Shown: positions 1 to 11,215, counted from the stretch's first letter. The stretch is DNA of 64,000 nucleotides from Henricia sp. BOLD:AAB3569 (GCA_037783545.1 JBBELK010000450.1:930001-994000), one strand, 5' to 3'. The notes: a model not told the origin generated them from the sequence alone. Numbers and translations are program-made.

Positions 1-278
1 ACTCAGTTTTGCACAATCGACTTTCTACAAGAAAACATGCACTGCAGGATGGCGAAAAAGTTGCATAGTTCCGAGATCGCCCAGTTAACCCCGCCCCTTA
101 GATACTGTTGCTATGTGCTCACAAGCCATCGCAAAAAATGGCGACACACAACGTACAAATTTAAGCAACGGGAATCGGCATGGAAAGCACAGATTCATTG
201 GAGAAAACTGAAAGGTAGGCCTATTTAGTTTTTGGGTCGATAGTTACCGACAGTTACTGAGTAAAGGGCTATATAGTA

Positions 279-773
279 CGTGATACCCTGTTTACACCGA
301 AATCCCGAGGGACTTGAGAGTGATTTACGAACGAAAATTTGTAAAAATGGCATTTCCTCAGGAGTTGGTCGGCAAGATCTTAAGTTCCTCCTATGTTAAG
401 CGGGCCTCCCACTGTGCGATTTTTGCCACGAATTTCCTACGAATTGGTACGATTATCGGAGACTGCCTAATAGACTCTACACACAATCGTACACAACCGT
501 AGCTAATTCGTGGCAAAAAATCGCACAGTGGGAGGCCCGCTTTACTTGTCAAAAGGTCGTAAGTTAGTCCTAAACACTCGCAATAACTCGGGGGGAATCG
601 CCATCGCTCGGCACAAGTTCCCCGACCGTATGGAACGGTTAGAAACGGTCGGGAAACTTTCTCGGTCGCCCCCTTGACAAAAGTTTCATGACCACTCACG
701 AGTCCAAGAAATACAGAATTTTACAACTCGTAAGCCGACCCTAACTTGGTCGTGCTTCGGTGTAAACATAGCA
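279..773. mobile_element. Non-autonomous TIR element, TA target
   Basis: The insertion is absent from the paralogous copy near 63390. Its flanks are TA (277-278 and 774-775). Subterminal inverted motifs GTTTACACCGAA and TTCGGTGTAAAC lie near the two ends. No transposase is visible. A second hairpin element (398-542) sits inside it. Confidence 0.5.
398..542. mobile_element. Hairpin MITE nested in 279-773
   Basis: The 37-base left arm (398-434) and 38-base right arm (505-542) are inverted copies differing by one T. They begin AAGCGGGCCTCCCACTGTGC. The loop is about 70 bases. A diverged single arm of the same family (CCACTGTGCAATTTTTGC) appears near 59667. Flanking TTAA/TTTA is suggestive, but the target duplication is not clear. 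Confidence 0.6.
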
Positions 774-829
774 TAATGCAGGGATGCCATACATATATAT
801 TCATAAAAATGCGCTTTTCTACCTTTAAA

Positions 830-1373
830 GATAGTATATATGATTGGTAAACTGTTACAAATAGTTTTATACCCCTGTGTGATTAAAGATATGCATGATT
901 AAAACCAACCTGTAGTGAGCAAAAACCAGCTCCGTACTTCGTCTAACTTTTGAGAAAACAGTCAAAAAAGGGTTTGCAGTCATTTCGCCCCAAAACCACT
1001 TCGCCCTGAACCATTTCGCCCTGAACCACGGCCTGTGCATGAAGTGGTTTTGGGGTGAAGTGGCACTTGGGCGATGTAGTGTTTGGGCGATGTAGTGTTT
1101 GGACGAAGTGATTTGTGGCGAATTGGCACTCGGGCGAAGTGGTTTGGGGTGAAATGGCACTTGGGCAAAATGGTTTTGGGGCGAATTGAATTTTCGTCCC
1201 ATGAGACGAAAGCTAATTGTTTTACTCATTTCTCAAAGACTATAGCACTTCAGACAAAACTATTTCAGGGGAAGTCTTGTACGGTCATCATGCATGTTTA
1301 TATTGTGTAAGTTAGGCGTAAATTTGTGAACATTTCTGATTTTCGAGACTACCAATGATGTACATGTATACTG
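830..1373. mobile_element. Foldback-like element with inverted minisatellite
   Basis: It is flanked by the 8-bp direct repeat CCTTTAAA (822-829 and 1374-1381). The paralogous copy at about 63436 lacks the insert. The ends are weakly inverted (AGTATA..ATTGGTA). Inside, short units such as TTCGCCCCAAAACCAC run one way (about 985-1025) and their complement, GAAGTGGTTTTGGGG, runs the other way in a longer array (about 1038-1185). No transposase is seen. The 8-bp duplication fits hAT or foldback elements. Confidence 0.6.
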
Positions 1374-1565
1374 CCTTTAAACAGCGAATCGCCCGACATT
1401 AAAACCAACAATTTACCCAGAGGTCGCATACAACCCTGTACAAACTGTATGGGCAGAAAATCGCGTGATGTTGTTGTGAGGCAATGCACTTTGACCTATG
1501 TGGGCGCTGTCTGCTAGCTCTGTTGTGATTGGTCGTAAGGTTCGGCTTGATTGACAGGTCGGAAA

Positions 1566-2896
1566 TGTGACAGGTGACGTGCGCCAATGGCCAAGGGTAA
1601 AACTGTATATCTTAATGAGACAAATAGAAAATATGAACCCATGTGAAGGTGCACGACCTAAAAACAAAAAACCGTGTATAATCAATGTAACCCGTTTTTA
1701 CAAAATCGCTACATCGCTACTCCATAAGACACCGCGTGCTTTATTTCACTACACAAACTTGAAATCGCTACACCCATACACTGTGTACAAACGTCTTATA
1801 GTATTTACGTTTGATCATGTATAACTATATGTACTCTTATTATAACTACGTATTTTTTTGATGTATTCTTATGTATAAGATACGAAAGTCGGCATTAAGA
1901 ATAAGTACAATTAAAATACAATAAATGAAATGCAGTACAATAAGAACGTTAAAACGTAGGATTCACGTGTCATAACGTGTGAACGTATTTCAACTATATT
2001 GACGAATGGTCTATTCCACTTATTGTACATAATACGCGATAATATGGTGCAGTACGTACGAGCATCCTTCCTCCATGGTACCAGCCTCTATATCGCGTTG
2101 AGACAAGTCATACTGGCGAGGCCTTGAACATCCTGTGGGCCGGGCTTTGTTTGGGGTTGTGAGGGTCGAAACACAATGACGTCATAACGATGAGTCAGCA
2201 CAAACGGTCGACGTGTTAATTAGTGCTCGTTCTCCAATGGCGCTAGATTTGAAAGCACTAACCCTGCTATTTCAGCTTCATTTGTGGAGTAGCATTCATT
2301 GGATCCACAGCTCCAATACGTTTATTCCTTCATTTTAACTCAACGCAGTTTACAACATTTTTCAGAAATGCTGCAGCAACTTAGCTCATCGACGCCAAGA
2401 CGGAATTACATGGTAGTCAAGGTACGTTGTAAAAAATATGTTTTAATTTTACACGTCAATTTGTTTGTTTCCTTTGTGTTTTCCCTATAAGCTGTTTGCC
2501 ACCTGAATACTGTAGGCTCCTATCATGTTTATTTGGTGTATTGGGCAGATTATTGCTCCTGTGTGGATACCGAACAAAGAAACCGTCCTTAGAGCGCGAC
2601 GATTAAATCGCTATCAACAACAAATGCCGTAGACTGGTATGATAAAATAAGTTTACTAACATCATGCATGGTTATGTTTGAAGTCTTACATGAGTTTATT
2701 TGTACATTTTTTTTTAAATATCCTTTTTTCATTTTGAAATTAATAGTTGCAATGTATTACATAAACAAAACAGATTGCGGTTGATTTAATCAATACATAT
2801 TTACGATCGATCAAAAGTAAATACTCACGTAAAAGACACTCAATATATCAATCTATAGCATAATATAATTCTGAACGGGCTGTTTGGTGTTACCCT
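1566..2896 (+). repeat. Left arm of 1.3-kb inverted repeat
   Basis: This arm matches the complement of 5761-7406 along its whole length, apart from small gaps and the 282-bp MITE found only in the right arm. It begins at AATGTGACAGGTGACGTG and ends at GGTGTTACCCT. The left edge coincides with the point where homology to 63180-63597 stops, so it may be a true element end. The small reading frames within are shared by both arms but resemble no known protein. Confidence 0.7.
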
Positions 2897-3071
2897 TATT
2901 GATAATGGATTGCTGGAGGAGTGCCTACTAGAGGTAACTATTTTATATAATAATTGTTTTTTTTTACCAAAGTCACTATTACAATGTATGTTATTTTAAA
3001 ATAACAATTTCGTTCTGAAACTACCAGTTTTTAATCCCCACCGCGTTCCTCACGGTCTACTTATTCGTCTT

Positions 3072-4765
3072 TTACTGGAACAGTCCGTTTAATTTGACCT
3101 CGTGTTTAGGCAATACTCTGTTCAAGGCTTTGTTTACTTCCATGCCTTTATTTGATTTTTCTTCCAGATCTTCCACAATCTCTTGATGAGTATCGTTATC
3201 TTTCAGATATAGGTAACTTGACAAGAAATCCTTGTAGTTGTTGAAAAAGATTCGCTCGACTGCCCAGAGGTCTTCCTATTGACCTTTTCCTTGGCTTGAT
3301 CTTCACCCATACCCTCGCTGACATACTTTTCATATTTTTCACTACCCATGTCGTCAGTGGATTCTTTGAATGTCGGTCGTTTCGTACCCAAGTTGTTTCG
3401 TACCCAGTCGTTTCGTACCCAGGTCGTTTCGTACCCAGGTCGTTTCGCACCCAGGATTCATTGCACACGTGACAAAGGGTTCCAAATCCTTTTCTATTGA
3501 ACAACAATGCTATCAAAGATACCGCTGTATCAATGAGGGGCACCGCGGCGCGCGGTGCATGACTGGAGCGGACGGTATTGAAATTGGATCAATGGGTTAC
3601 CAAGATTGTATGGGTATAGTTGGGGGTTAGGGGTAATGCAGAACCCTTCCCTCACACAAAAGGTTTAGCTTCAGTTTCTATCATATCTGAAAATTGGAAC
3701 GCCATAACTCCATAACGGAATCAAAATGACAAGCACATTTGAACCTTTAAAAAAAGAACTTTTAAAAAGCACAAGTCCGGGAGGTTCATACGTCAATGCA
3801 CCTAGCCGTGTGGAGTTGCCGGCCGACCGCGCTAATTGTTCTGGGACTAACAGGCTCTACTTAATGAGTTTGATTTTGAATACTTACTTCAAACTTTATC
3901 GGAGAAAAAAATAAAAGGGACAAAATATGTATCTATTAAATTAATGTATATTTCTCCAGTTACCCGGGTTTTCAAGGGGATACGGCTTTTCCTTTGAAAT
4001 GAAAACAAAACTATGTAGATCCCTATACGATAGATTTTTAATTGGTTTATTGTGTTATTCCAGTGTTATATTCTTTCAATATGAGTTTTAAAAATTCAAA
4101 AAGGGAAAACAACCTTAATAAAAACGGGAACCAAATGTGTTTTCCCAAAGGATTTTTCGCCGCTAGAGGGCCCACATTCGGTAGCTACTGTGCGTGAATG
4201 CCTGGGAACTTGATACGTACATCTCTATGATGATGCCGCGCGTCGGTGACTAACAGGAGCGGGTTTGCATGACTGGCTTAATCTCCTTTGTGCATCATAA
4301 TTGATTGGGTACGAAACGACCAGGGTACGAAACGACTTGGGTACGAAACGACCAGGGTACGAAACGACCTGCTTCGGATTCTTTGGCTTCTTCCAACCAG
4401 TCCCGATAGGCGACATTGTCTTCCAATTCAGAATCGGACTCTTTCGATGATTTGTCATCTTTCTCTGTTTCAGATCCCGATTCATCTTTCACAAAATATT
4501 CGTCATCAGCCTGCGTAGAGTCAGTTTCACAGTTTTCTATTTCCGAATCTTGAAATCTACGCTTTTTCAAATCGGGTTCATAATTATCCACGTCCGAATA
4601 TTCAGATTGAATAGGTTCAATTTCACGATCATCGTCAACTCTGTCCGTTTGAGATTCATCTTCAGCATGTACATTCTCTGCATGCCTCCGTAGGTTATAT
4701 TTCCGTCCAAAGCTTTTGCCACACTGGTGGCAAGCATGAGGTTTGATTGCAGAAGCAGCATTCAT
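3072..4765 (-). pseudogene. C2H2 zinc-finger protein gene, split by foldback element
   Basis: The reading frame starts with ATG at 4765. Residues C12, C15, H28 and H33 form one canonical finger (CX2CX12HX4H) with a GKSF-type linker core. A strongly acidic Asp/Glu/Ser stretch follows, with a basic KKRR patch. At residue about 130 the frame runs into the foldback element 3369-4375. Deleting that insert with one TSD copy restores the frame into a charged segment (begins STDDMGSEKYEKY). A frameshift near 3250 then leads into a segment with FFNNYKDFLSSYL, which ends at a stop at 3072. Intact length would be about 230 residues. One finger plus acidic and charged helical regions suggests a nucleic-acid-binding accessory protein, perhaps of the surrounding inverted-arm element. 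The family is not recognised. Confidence 0.55.
3369..4375. mobile_element. Foldback element with inverted 16-bp arrays
   Basis: A perfect 10-bp direct repeat, GGATTCTTTG (3359-3368 and 4376-4385), flanks the insert. The left end has about five units of TCGTTTCGTACCCAGG (3378-3453). The right end has about four complementary units, GTACGAAACGACCAGG (4309-4368). The middle is roughly 850 bp with no coding potential that I can recognise. Architecture and target size resemble Drosophila FB and sea urchin TU elements, or MULE relatives. It disrupts the zinc-finger gene above. Confidence 0.75.
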
Positions 4766-4818
4766 GTTGAATCTTTGAAGGTTGATCTCCGAATGGCAAA
4801 AATCGGATTAAATGGTTA

Positions 4819-5183
4819 ATATATGGGTAATTCCCAAAATTAGGGGTCCAAAATGTTTAGTGTCCCAGTTACGTACGACACTCTCTGCTTAAAAAAAATC
4901 ACCACTTATGACCACAAATTCTCAGTAATGACTGTGGCCTGTGATTATAGGGGGCAGCTAATTTTCTTCAATATTTTGTTTTCTGATTCCTGAAAAATAT
5001 TCAAAACAAAACACCATAAAGGCTTGATGACCAAATGAGCAGCGAAGTGAGCAAATGAGCAGCAAAAATTAGCAAATGAGCAGCGAAAATTAGCAAATGA
5101 GCAGCGAAGTGAGCAAATAAGCAGCGGAAATGAGCAAAATGAGCAGTTATATATGGGTAATTCCCAAAATTAGGGGTCCAAAA
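4819..5183 (+). repeat. 35-bp direct repeats around a GAGCAAAT minisatellite
   Basis: The sequence ATATATGGGTAATTCCCAAA and what follows occurs at 4819-4853 and again at 5149-5183. Between them, 5035-5147 is a minisatellite of about 20-23 bp units (GAGCAAATGAGCAGCAAAAA). Region 4854-5030 shows nothing else. Confidence 0.6.
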
Positions 5184-5299
5184 GTGTGACATGCTTTTTA
5201 AGATTTCCAAGTGTTTTTAATGATTGAAAGTGGTTTCCAAGTAGAACATTATTATTTTTATTTGAATAAATGCCACTCTGCAGCCAATTTTCATTGACG

Positions 5300-5540
5300 T
5301 AGGTAACCCGGGACGCGTAATGTTTTTTTACACCACTGCGAGGGGAAAATGAGGGGTTTTGTACCTTTTTAGCGTCTTGAGAGGAGACTATATAATAGGT
5401 TAGGGGTTAGGGTTGGTTTAAGGAATTTAGGGTTTTGAATGCGGTCGGTTTGCAACCAGCTTCGTGGTCTGGTCAGAAGAGAGCTCGATTTGCAATCATA
5501 AAGTCCATGGTTCGAATCTCAGTGTTGGTTCGGGATTTTT
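5300..5540 (+). mobile_element. tRNA-like SINE with telomere-like stretch
   Basis: A TTAGGGGTTAGGG stretch (about 5400-5420) is followed by a tRNA-like head. This carries an A-box-like TGGTCTGGTCAGA at 5466-5478 and a B box, GGTTCGAATCTC, at about 5510-5521. A diverged relative with the same order (GAGACTA, GGTTAGG repeats, then A and B boxes) lies at 22930-23110. The limits are approximate and no target duplication was found. Confidence 0.4.
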
Positions 5541-5629
5541 CGAAATGTCTCGGATTCTTCTTTTTCTCTAATATTGAGAGTAAGAGTTCTGGCTATTTCC
5601 AAGATTGTCACTTTAGAAGTATCAGTCAT

Positions 5630-5758
5630 TGAGCAAATGAGCAGCAAAATGTGCAAATGAGCAGCAAAGTGTGCAAATGAGCAGCAAAGTGTGCAAATGA
5701 GCAGCAAAGTGTGCAAATGAGCAGCAAAGTGTGCAAATGAGCAGCGAAAATTAGCAAA
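5630..5758 (+). repeat. GAGCAAAT minisatellite, second array
   Basis: About seven units of GTGCAAATGAGCAGCAAA (18-bp period). They are in the same orientation as the array at 5035-5147, so this pair is direct rather than foldback. The array abuts the right inverted arm that begins at 5761. Confidence 0.8.
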
Positions 5759-5760
5759 TG

Positions 5761-7406
5761 AGGGTAACACCAAACAGCCCGTTCAGGATTATATTATGCT
5801 ATAGATTGATATATTGAGTGTCTTTTACGTGAGTATTTACTTTTGATCGATCGTAAATATGTATTGATTAAATCAACCGCAATTTGTTTTGTTTATGTAA
5901 TACATTGCAACTATTAATTTCAAAATGAAAAAAGGATATTTTTTAAAAATGTACAAATAAACTCATGTAAGACTTCAAATATAACCACGCATGATGTTAG
6001 TAAACTTATTTTATCATACCAGTCTACGGCATTTGTTGTTGATAGCGATTTAATTGTCGCGCTCTAAGGACGGTTTCTTTGTTCGGTATCCACACAGGAG
6101 CAATAATCTGCCCGATACACCAAATAAACATGATAGGAGCCTACAGTATTCAGGTGGCAAACAGCTTATAGGGAAAACACAAAGGAAACAAACAAATCGA
6201 CGTGTAAAATAAAAAAAAATTTACAACGTACCTTGACTACCATGTTATTCCGTCTTGGCGTCGATGAGCTAAGTTGCTGCAGCATTTCTGAAAAATGTTG
6301 TAAACTGCGTTGAGTTGAAATGAGGGAATAAACGTATTGGAGCTGTGGATCCAACGAATGCTACTCCACAAATGAAGCTGAAATAGCAGGGTTAGTGCTT
6401 TCAAATCTAGCGCCATTGGAGAACGAGCACTAATTAACACGTCGACCGTTTGTCCCGACTCATCGTAATGACGTCATTGTGTTTCGACCCTCACAACCCC
6501 AAACAAAGCCGGATGTTCAAGGCCTCGCTAGTATGACTTGTCTCAACGCGTTATAGAGGCTGGTACCATGGAGGAAGGATGCTCGTACGTACTGCACCAC
6601 ATTATCGCGTATTATGTACATTGAGTGGAATAGACCATTCGTCAATATAGGTGGTATAACTTTGTAAATACTCGTCCGGAATATCACTTTGCAACATGTA
6701 TACGTTCACACGTTATGACACGTGAATCCTACGTTTTAACGTTCTTATTGTACTGCATTTCGTTTACTGCATTTTAATTGTACTCATTCTTAATGCCGAC
6801 TTTCGTATTGTATCTTATACATAAGAATACATCAAAAAATACGTAGTTATAATAAGAGTACATAATGTGACGGGCTCTACGAAAATGAGTAACAAGTCGC
6901 GCTGGCTAGTATTCTTTTTGCGACCATAAAAAGAATTCCGCGGCAAATCCACGCTCAATAAAATACCAAAACACAATGGAAATTCCTGGCGGTGCCCATA
7001 TACCGCTTGGAATGTCTGTGTTACGCCTGGAATTTCTTTTGTGTTTAGGTATTTTAATGAGCGTAGAAATGCCACAGATTTCTTTTTATGGTCGCAAAAA
7101 GAATACTAGCCAGCGCGACTTGTGACTCATTTTCGTAGAGCCCGTCACATATAGTTATACATGATCAAACGTAAATACTATAAGACGTTTGTACACAGTG
7201 TATGGGTGTAGCGATTTCAAGTTTGTGTAGTGAAATAAAGCACGGTGTCTTACGATGTAGCGATTTTGTAAAAACGGGTTACATTGATTATACACGTTTT
7301 TTTTGTTTTTAGGTCGTGCACCTTCACATGGGTTCATATTTTCTATTTGTTTCATTAAGATATACAGTTTCACCCTTGGCCATTGGCGCACGTCACCTGT
7401 CACATT
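5761..7406 (-). repeat. Right arm of 1.3-kb inverted repeat
   Basis: This is the inverted copy of 1566-2896, starting AGGGTAACACCAAACAGCCC and ending CCTGTCACATT. It is longer than the left arm because it holds the MITE 6867-7148. With the left arm it encloses 2.86 kb containing the zinc-finger pseudogene. The whole of 1566-7406 may be one large DNA transposon. No matching target duplication was found. Confidence 0.7.
6867..7148. mobile_element. 282-bp long-hairpin MITE
   Basis: Terminal inverted repeats of about 70 bp (GTGACGGGCTCTACGAAAAT...) differ at one base. The interior continues as imperfect hairpin, so nearly the whole element is self-complementary. The left arm at about 1820-1840 is the empty site. 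Flanks are AT-rich (ATAAT and ATAT), so the exact duplication is ambiguous. Confidence 0.85.
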
Positions 7407-7690
7407 AAGATATTCAGTTCCACACTCTCTCATTGGATCACGCTACTCTGTCTCATTAAGATATTCACATTCGACACCTCCCTACGCGATTACATCACTT
7501 GTCTCATTAAGATATTCATTTCCACGCTCTCTCAGTGGCTTACGCCCCCTTTGTCTCATTAAGATATTCACCCCCTATCCTCTCTCATTGGCTTACGCCC
7601 CACTTGTCTCATTAAGATATTCAGCTTCTGGGCGGTGACGCCATGCATAAATTTGCATACATTTATGCATAATTTGTCTCATTAAGGCCC
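7345..7690 (+). repeat. Tandem ~50-60-bp repeats with CCAAT and octamer-like motifs
   Basis: About six units share GTCTCATTAAGATATTCA followed by a variable spacer and CTCTCATTGGCTTACGCC. On the minus strand each gives a CCAAT box. The array ends in an ATTTGCAT-rich palindromic stretch at about 7644-7675 (ATGCATAAATTTGCATACAT) next to a TGACGCC motif. The first unit belongs to the right inverted arm. Confidence 0.6.
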
Positions 7691-8960
7691 TACATACTAC
7701 TCACATGGAGAACACATCGGCGGGCACACTTAATTTTTGTGCCGGCTTCAGCCGGTCACTAATTGATGCCTAATTACAGCATTAAAGGTCACCATCATCA
7801 CGACTCAAATACGCCAATTTCTAGCGCATTGGGTCCATTTCCAGAAAAGTGTACCTCACATGTTGTCGATATCGTTCATTTTTATTACGCAAACATGGAG
7901 AACACATCGGTGGGCACACTTAATGTTTGTGCCGGCTTCAGCCTGTCACTAATTGATGCCTAGTTACAACATTAAAGGTTCACCATCATCACGTCTCGAA
8001 TACATCTATTTACAACGTATTGGATCCCTTTCCAGAAAAGTGTACCTCACATATTGTCGATATCGTTCATTTTTATTACGCAAACACAAAGAACACATCG
8101 GTGGGCACACTTAATTTTTGTGCAGGCTTCAGCGTGACACTAATTGATGCCTAATTAGGGCATTAAAGGTTCACCATCATCACGTCTGGAATGCGTCCAT
8201 TTCTAGCGCATTGGGTCCCTTTCCAGAAAAGTGTACCTCACATGTCAATATCGTTCATTTTTATTACGCAAACATGGAGAACACGTCCGTGGGCACACTT
8301 AATGTTTGTGCCGGCTTCAGCCTGTCACCAATTGATGCCTAATTACAGCATTAAACGTTCACCATCATCACGTCTCGAATACGTCCATTGGTAGCGCACT
8401 GGGTCCCTTTCCAGAAAAGTGTACCTCACATGTTGTCGATATCGTTTATTTTTATTACGCAAACACGGAGAACACATCGGTGGGCACACTTAATGTTTGT
8501 GCCGGCTTCAGCCTGTCACTAATTGATGCCTAGTTACAACATTAAAGGTTCACCATCATCACGTCTCGAATACATCCATTTACAGCGTATTGGAGCCTTT
8601 TCCAGAAATGTGTACCTCACATGTTGTCGATATCGTTCATTTTTATTACACAAACACGGAGAACACATCCGTGGGCACACTTCATGTTTGTGCCGGCTTC
8701 AGCCTGTCACTAATTGATGCCTAGTTACAACATTAAAGGTTCACCATCATCACGTCTCGAATACATCCATTTACAGCGTATTGGAGCCTTTTCCAGAAAT
8801 GTGTACCTCACATGTTGTCGATATCGTTCATTTTTATTACACAAACACGGAGAACACATCGGTGGGCACATTTAATTTTTGTGCCGGCTTTAGCGTGACA
8901 CTATTTGATGCCTAATCACAGCATTAAACGTTCATCATCAGCACGCTACAACCGGTGAAC
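7690..8960 (+). repeat. ~190-bp satellite, about 6.5 copies
   Basis: The landmark TCACTAATTGATGCC recurs near 7756, 7946, 8138, 8325, 8516, 8707 and 8898, giving a period of 187-192 bp. The units starting near 8516 and 8707 are almost identical over about 150 bp, pointing to recent unit duplication. The last unit is the most diverged. Short frames inside are not genes. From 8961 to 9114 I see nothing. Confidence 0.85.
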
Positions 8961-9114
8961 CGTTTCCCTGCGCTTGTTTGATGATTTTGTTTAATTGTGT
9001 GGCCACTCAAAGGTCACATGTTATCAATCTGTCCATTGATTGGCTGTTGTTTGTCCAGACTTCAGACTTTGTCTGAATTTAGCTGCATGTCCAATTTTTT
9101 GGCATTAACAAGTT

Positions 9115-9235
9115 TGATCGTGTCTGACAGTGTCTGATGGTGTTTGATCATGCCCGACAGTGTCTGATGGTGTTTGATCGTGTCTGACAGTGTTTGATCG
9201 TGTCTGACAGTGTCTGATGGTGTTTGATGCGCAGT
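9115..9235 (+). repeat. ~20-bp minisatellite (GTGTCTGATGGTGTTTGATC)
   Basis: About five or six alternating units of GTGTCTGACA and GTGTTTGATC. The minus-strand frame gives an HQTLSDTIK repeat, a by-product of the array. 9236-9639 shows nothing recognisable. Confidence 0.7.
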
Positions 9236-9639
9236 CCACACTGTTAGATTTTTGTCCGACAGAAAATATAATAGTGTAGATGGGCCTAGGCTAGTCAGAT
9301 TCACAAGCTGCAATATTGAGGGCGCACTCCGTGATATACAAATTTGTGCATGCAAATTCTGACCAGTTTTTAAACCTTCTATTTTATTGGGAGACAAAAA
9401 CAGTATCAAGAAATGTTTCATGACGAATAATTCCTCAATAAAGGGATACTTCATATATAAAATCAACCAATTAACCTAATTACGTCAGTGTGAGTAAATG
9501 TCAAGTGTTGTTTTAGAGGCCCTCAAAAGTTGAAGATTTTTGATATGGCCAAAATTTTTGTATATCATTTTGTATACATCAAAATGAGTCAAATTTAACT
9601 GAAGATAATACACAATAACTTTAGTTCCAAGAACCTCCT

Positions 9640-10375
9640 GGGTCATTCCGTGTCAAATCAACCAATGGGGTTACAGGTCACCTCTCAGATTTGGGTGAAA
9701 TTCATTTCTAACATTCATCTATAGGTATAATAAACACCTGCAAAAAAACAAACAAAATTCAACTCCAAGGAATTATGGCCTGTCAAAATTAGGACGGTAC
9801 CGCCCTCCAAGTGCGCGCGATTCGCGCCGTTGAATATTTTGTTTTGTAATGCGTTTTAGAGCGCCTTTAAAATAAGATACAAAGCTATAAATTGGTACCT
9901 CGGGTGACTTCTACCCAAATAACTCAAATCTGGCCTCAAAACAGGTGTATCTCATCCCCCTTTTCTTCTACAGGCTGATCAAAACACTAATTTATTCTGC
10001 CGATAAAATTAATTTCCATTTTCAGACCCCCACATACTCATTATTGATAATCAGAAAAGCTTAATTTTGCCTCTGTGTTTTATATAGGCACATGTGGTTA
10101 CCCCAAAGCAAGGATAGAGCCTTTACTCATTGAATAACATTTTTGCCAGGCTCCAAAGTTGGTCCCAGGCAGAACATATTAAAAAAACACCGTAATTCCG
10201 GTGACCTTTGACCTTGGCAACACTTACCCACCAAAATTAAACTTACACCATTTGTAATTACAAGTCTAATCTACTTCTAGACCAAATTTCGTTTTGGAGA
10301 CTCTTCTCCTTCATGGTCAGGCAGCATTTTTAAATTGGGGTGTTGTGCCTATTTTCGTGAGTCACAGCAATGCAC
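9640..10375 (+). repeat. Left arm of second inverted repeat
   Basis: Inverted copy of 12776-13505, for example GGTCATTCCGTGTCAAATCA here against the complement of GACATGGAATGACC there. Divergence is visible, with small indels. The middle, 10376-12775, holds an L2 fragment and otherwise unrecognised DNA. This may be an old large TIR element. Confidence 0.7.
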
Positions 10376-10639
10376 GAAAATATTTTTAATTTGTTTAATT
10401 TGTTTAATTTATTTATTTAACTAAATCCAACAGCGAACAAATCGCCGTTTACAGGAAAGGTACATATAAAGTATATGACATTAAACATAAATATGAAGAA
10501 AAGGAAATTAAAGTAATTAATAATTAATAAATATTCAGTTATTTGAATTACATAATAGAAAACAAATTTCGTCAGTAAAAACAAACAAGAAGGCTAAATT
10601 TTGACAATTTGAAAAATGGGTGAAATAAATAAAACAAAA

Positions 10640-11215
10640 TAATAACGAACATTTATACTGCGCCGGTATCCGTCATAAATGACGCTCATGGCGCATAACA
10701 ATGAAACAGAATGTGTGTTTTGAGTGCACTCTTAAAATCAGAGAGATTTGTGAGTGAACGGATGGTCTGATGGTCTGAGGAAGTTTGTTCCACAGGAATG
10801 GACCAGCATGTAAAAATGATTTATCTCCCCATGTGCTGGTGGTACGTGAAACTGTCAGCTGGAAAGCACTGGAAGAGCGGAGGTAACGAGCGCCATGTTG
10901 CTGTAATTTAATTATACTGCTGTTATATGCTGGTGGAGAGCCATGTACAATATGAAAACTCAATTCGTTGTAGAACAGGGAGCCAATGAAGCGAATGCAG
11001 AATATGTCTAATGTGAGTTGTACGTGTACAACGAGTTACAACACGAGCTGCACAGTTTTGGAGTTTCTGAAGACGTCGTGTATTTTGAGATGACGGTAAA
11101 TGGTACAAAAGAGAGTTACACAAATCCAGACGAGATGATATAAGTGCATGAACCAGTTTTTCTGTGGCCGATCGCGTTAAGTACTTACGAATGTATCCTA
11201 AACGTTACAATGTAT
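10640..11215 (-). pseudogene. L2/CR1-type LINE fragment (3' end of ORF2)
   Basis: The minus strand encodes the region downstream of the reverse transcriptase catalytic domain: YIRKYLTRSATEKLVHALIS, then LQNCAARVVT and SLHWLPVLQRIEF, and after a deletion GPFLWNKLP. It ends in a 3' UTR with GATACCGGCGCAGTATAAAT. The same motifs occur in the longer LINE at 19295-22757 (IRKYLTQDATEILIHAYVTS, NLHWLPI, SSLWNKLP, GATACCGGCGCATTATAAAT), so both belong to related families. It is 5'-truncated, with frameshifts. Confidence 0.8.

Larger units (their letters stand above)
1..1565 (+). repeat. Paralogous segment, copy 1 (with insertions)
   Basis: Blocks at about 40-278, 774-829 and 1381-1565 align in order and orientation with 63180-63597. 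Copy 2 lacks the stretches 279-773 and 830-1373, so those two are insertions here. Copy 1 also has 5 extra bases in the short exon-like stretch at 138-214, which breaks the reading frame that is open in copy 2. The shared block starts with a GC-box-like CCCCGCCCC stretch and an ATG. It may be a duplicated promoter and first exon or the end of an unrecognised mobile element. Confidence 0.6.

Noticed and set aside
5400..5425. Telomere or interstitial telomeric repeat
   Set aside because: Only two or three imperfect TTAGGG-like units; better explained as part of the SINE-like element.
5035..5758. CRISPR-like regular repeats
   Set aside because: Units are contiguous minisatellite copies without unique spacers, and the DNA is clearly eukaryotic.
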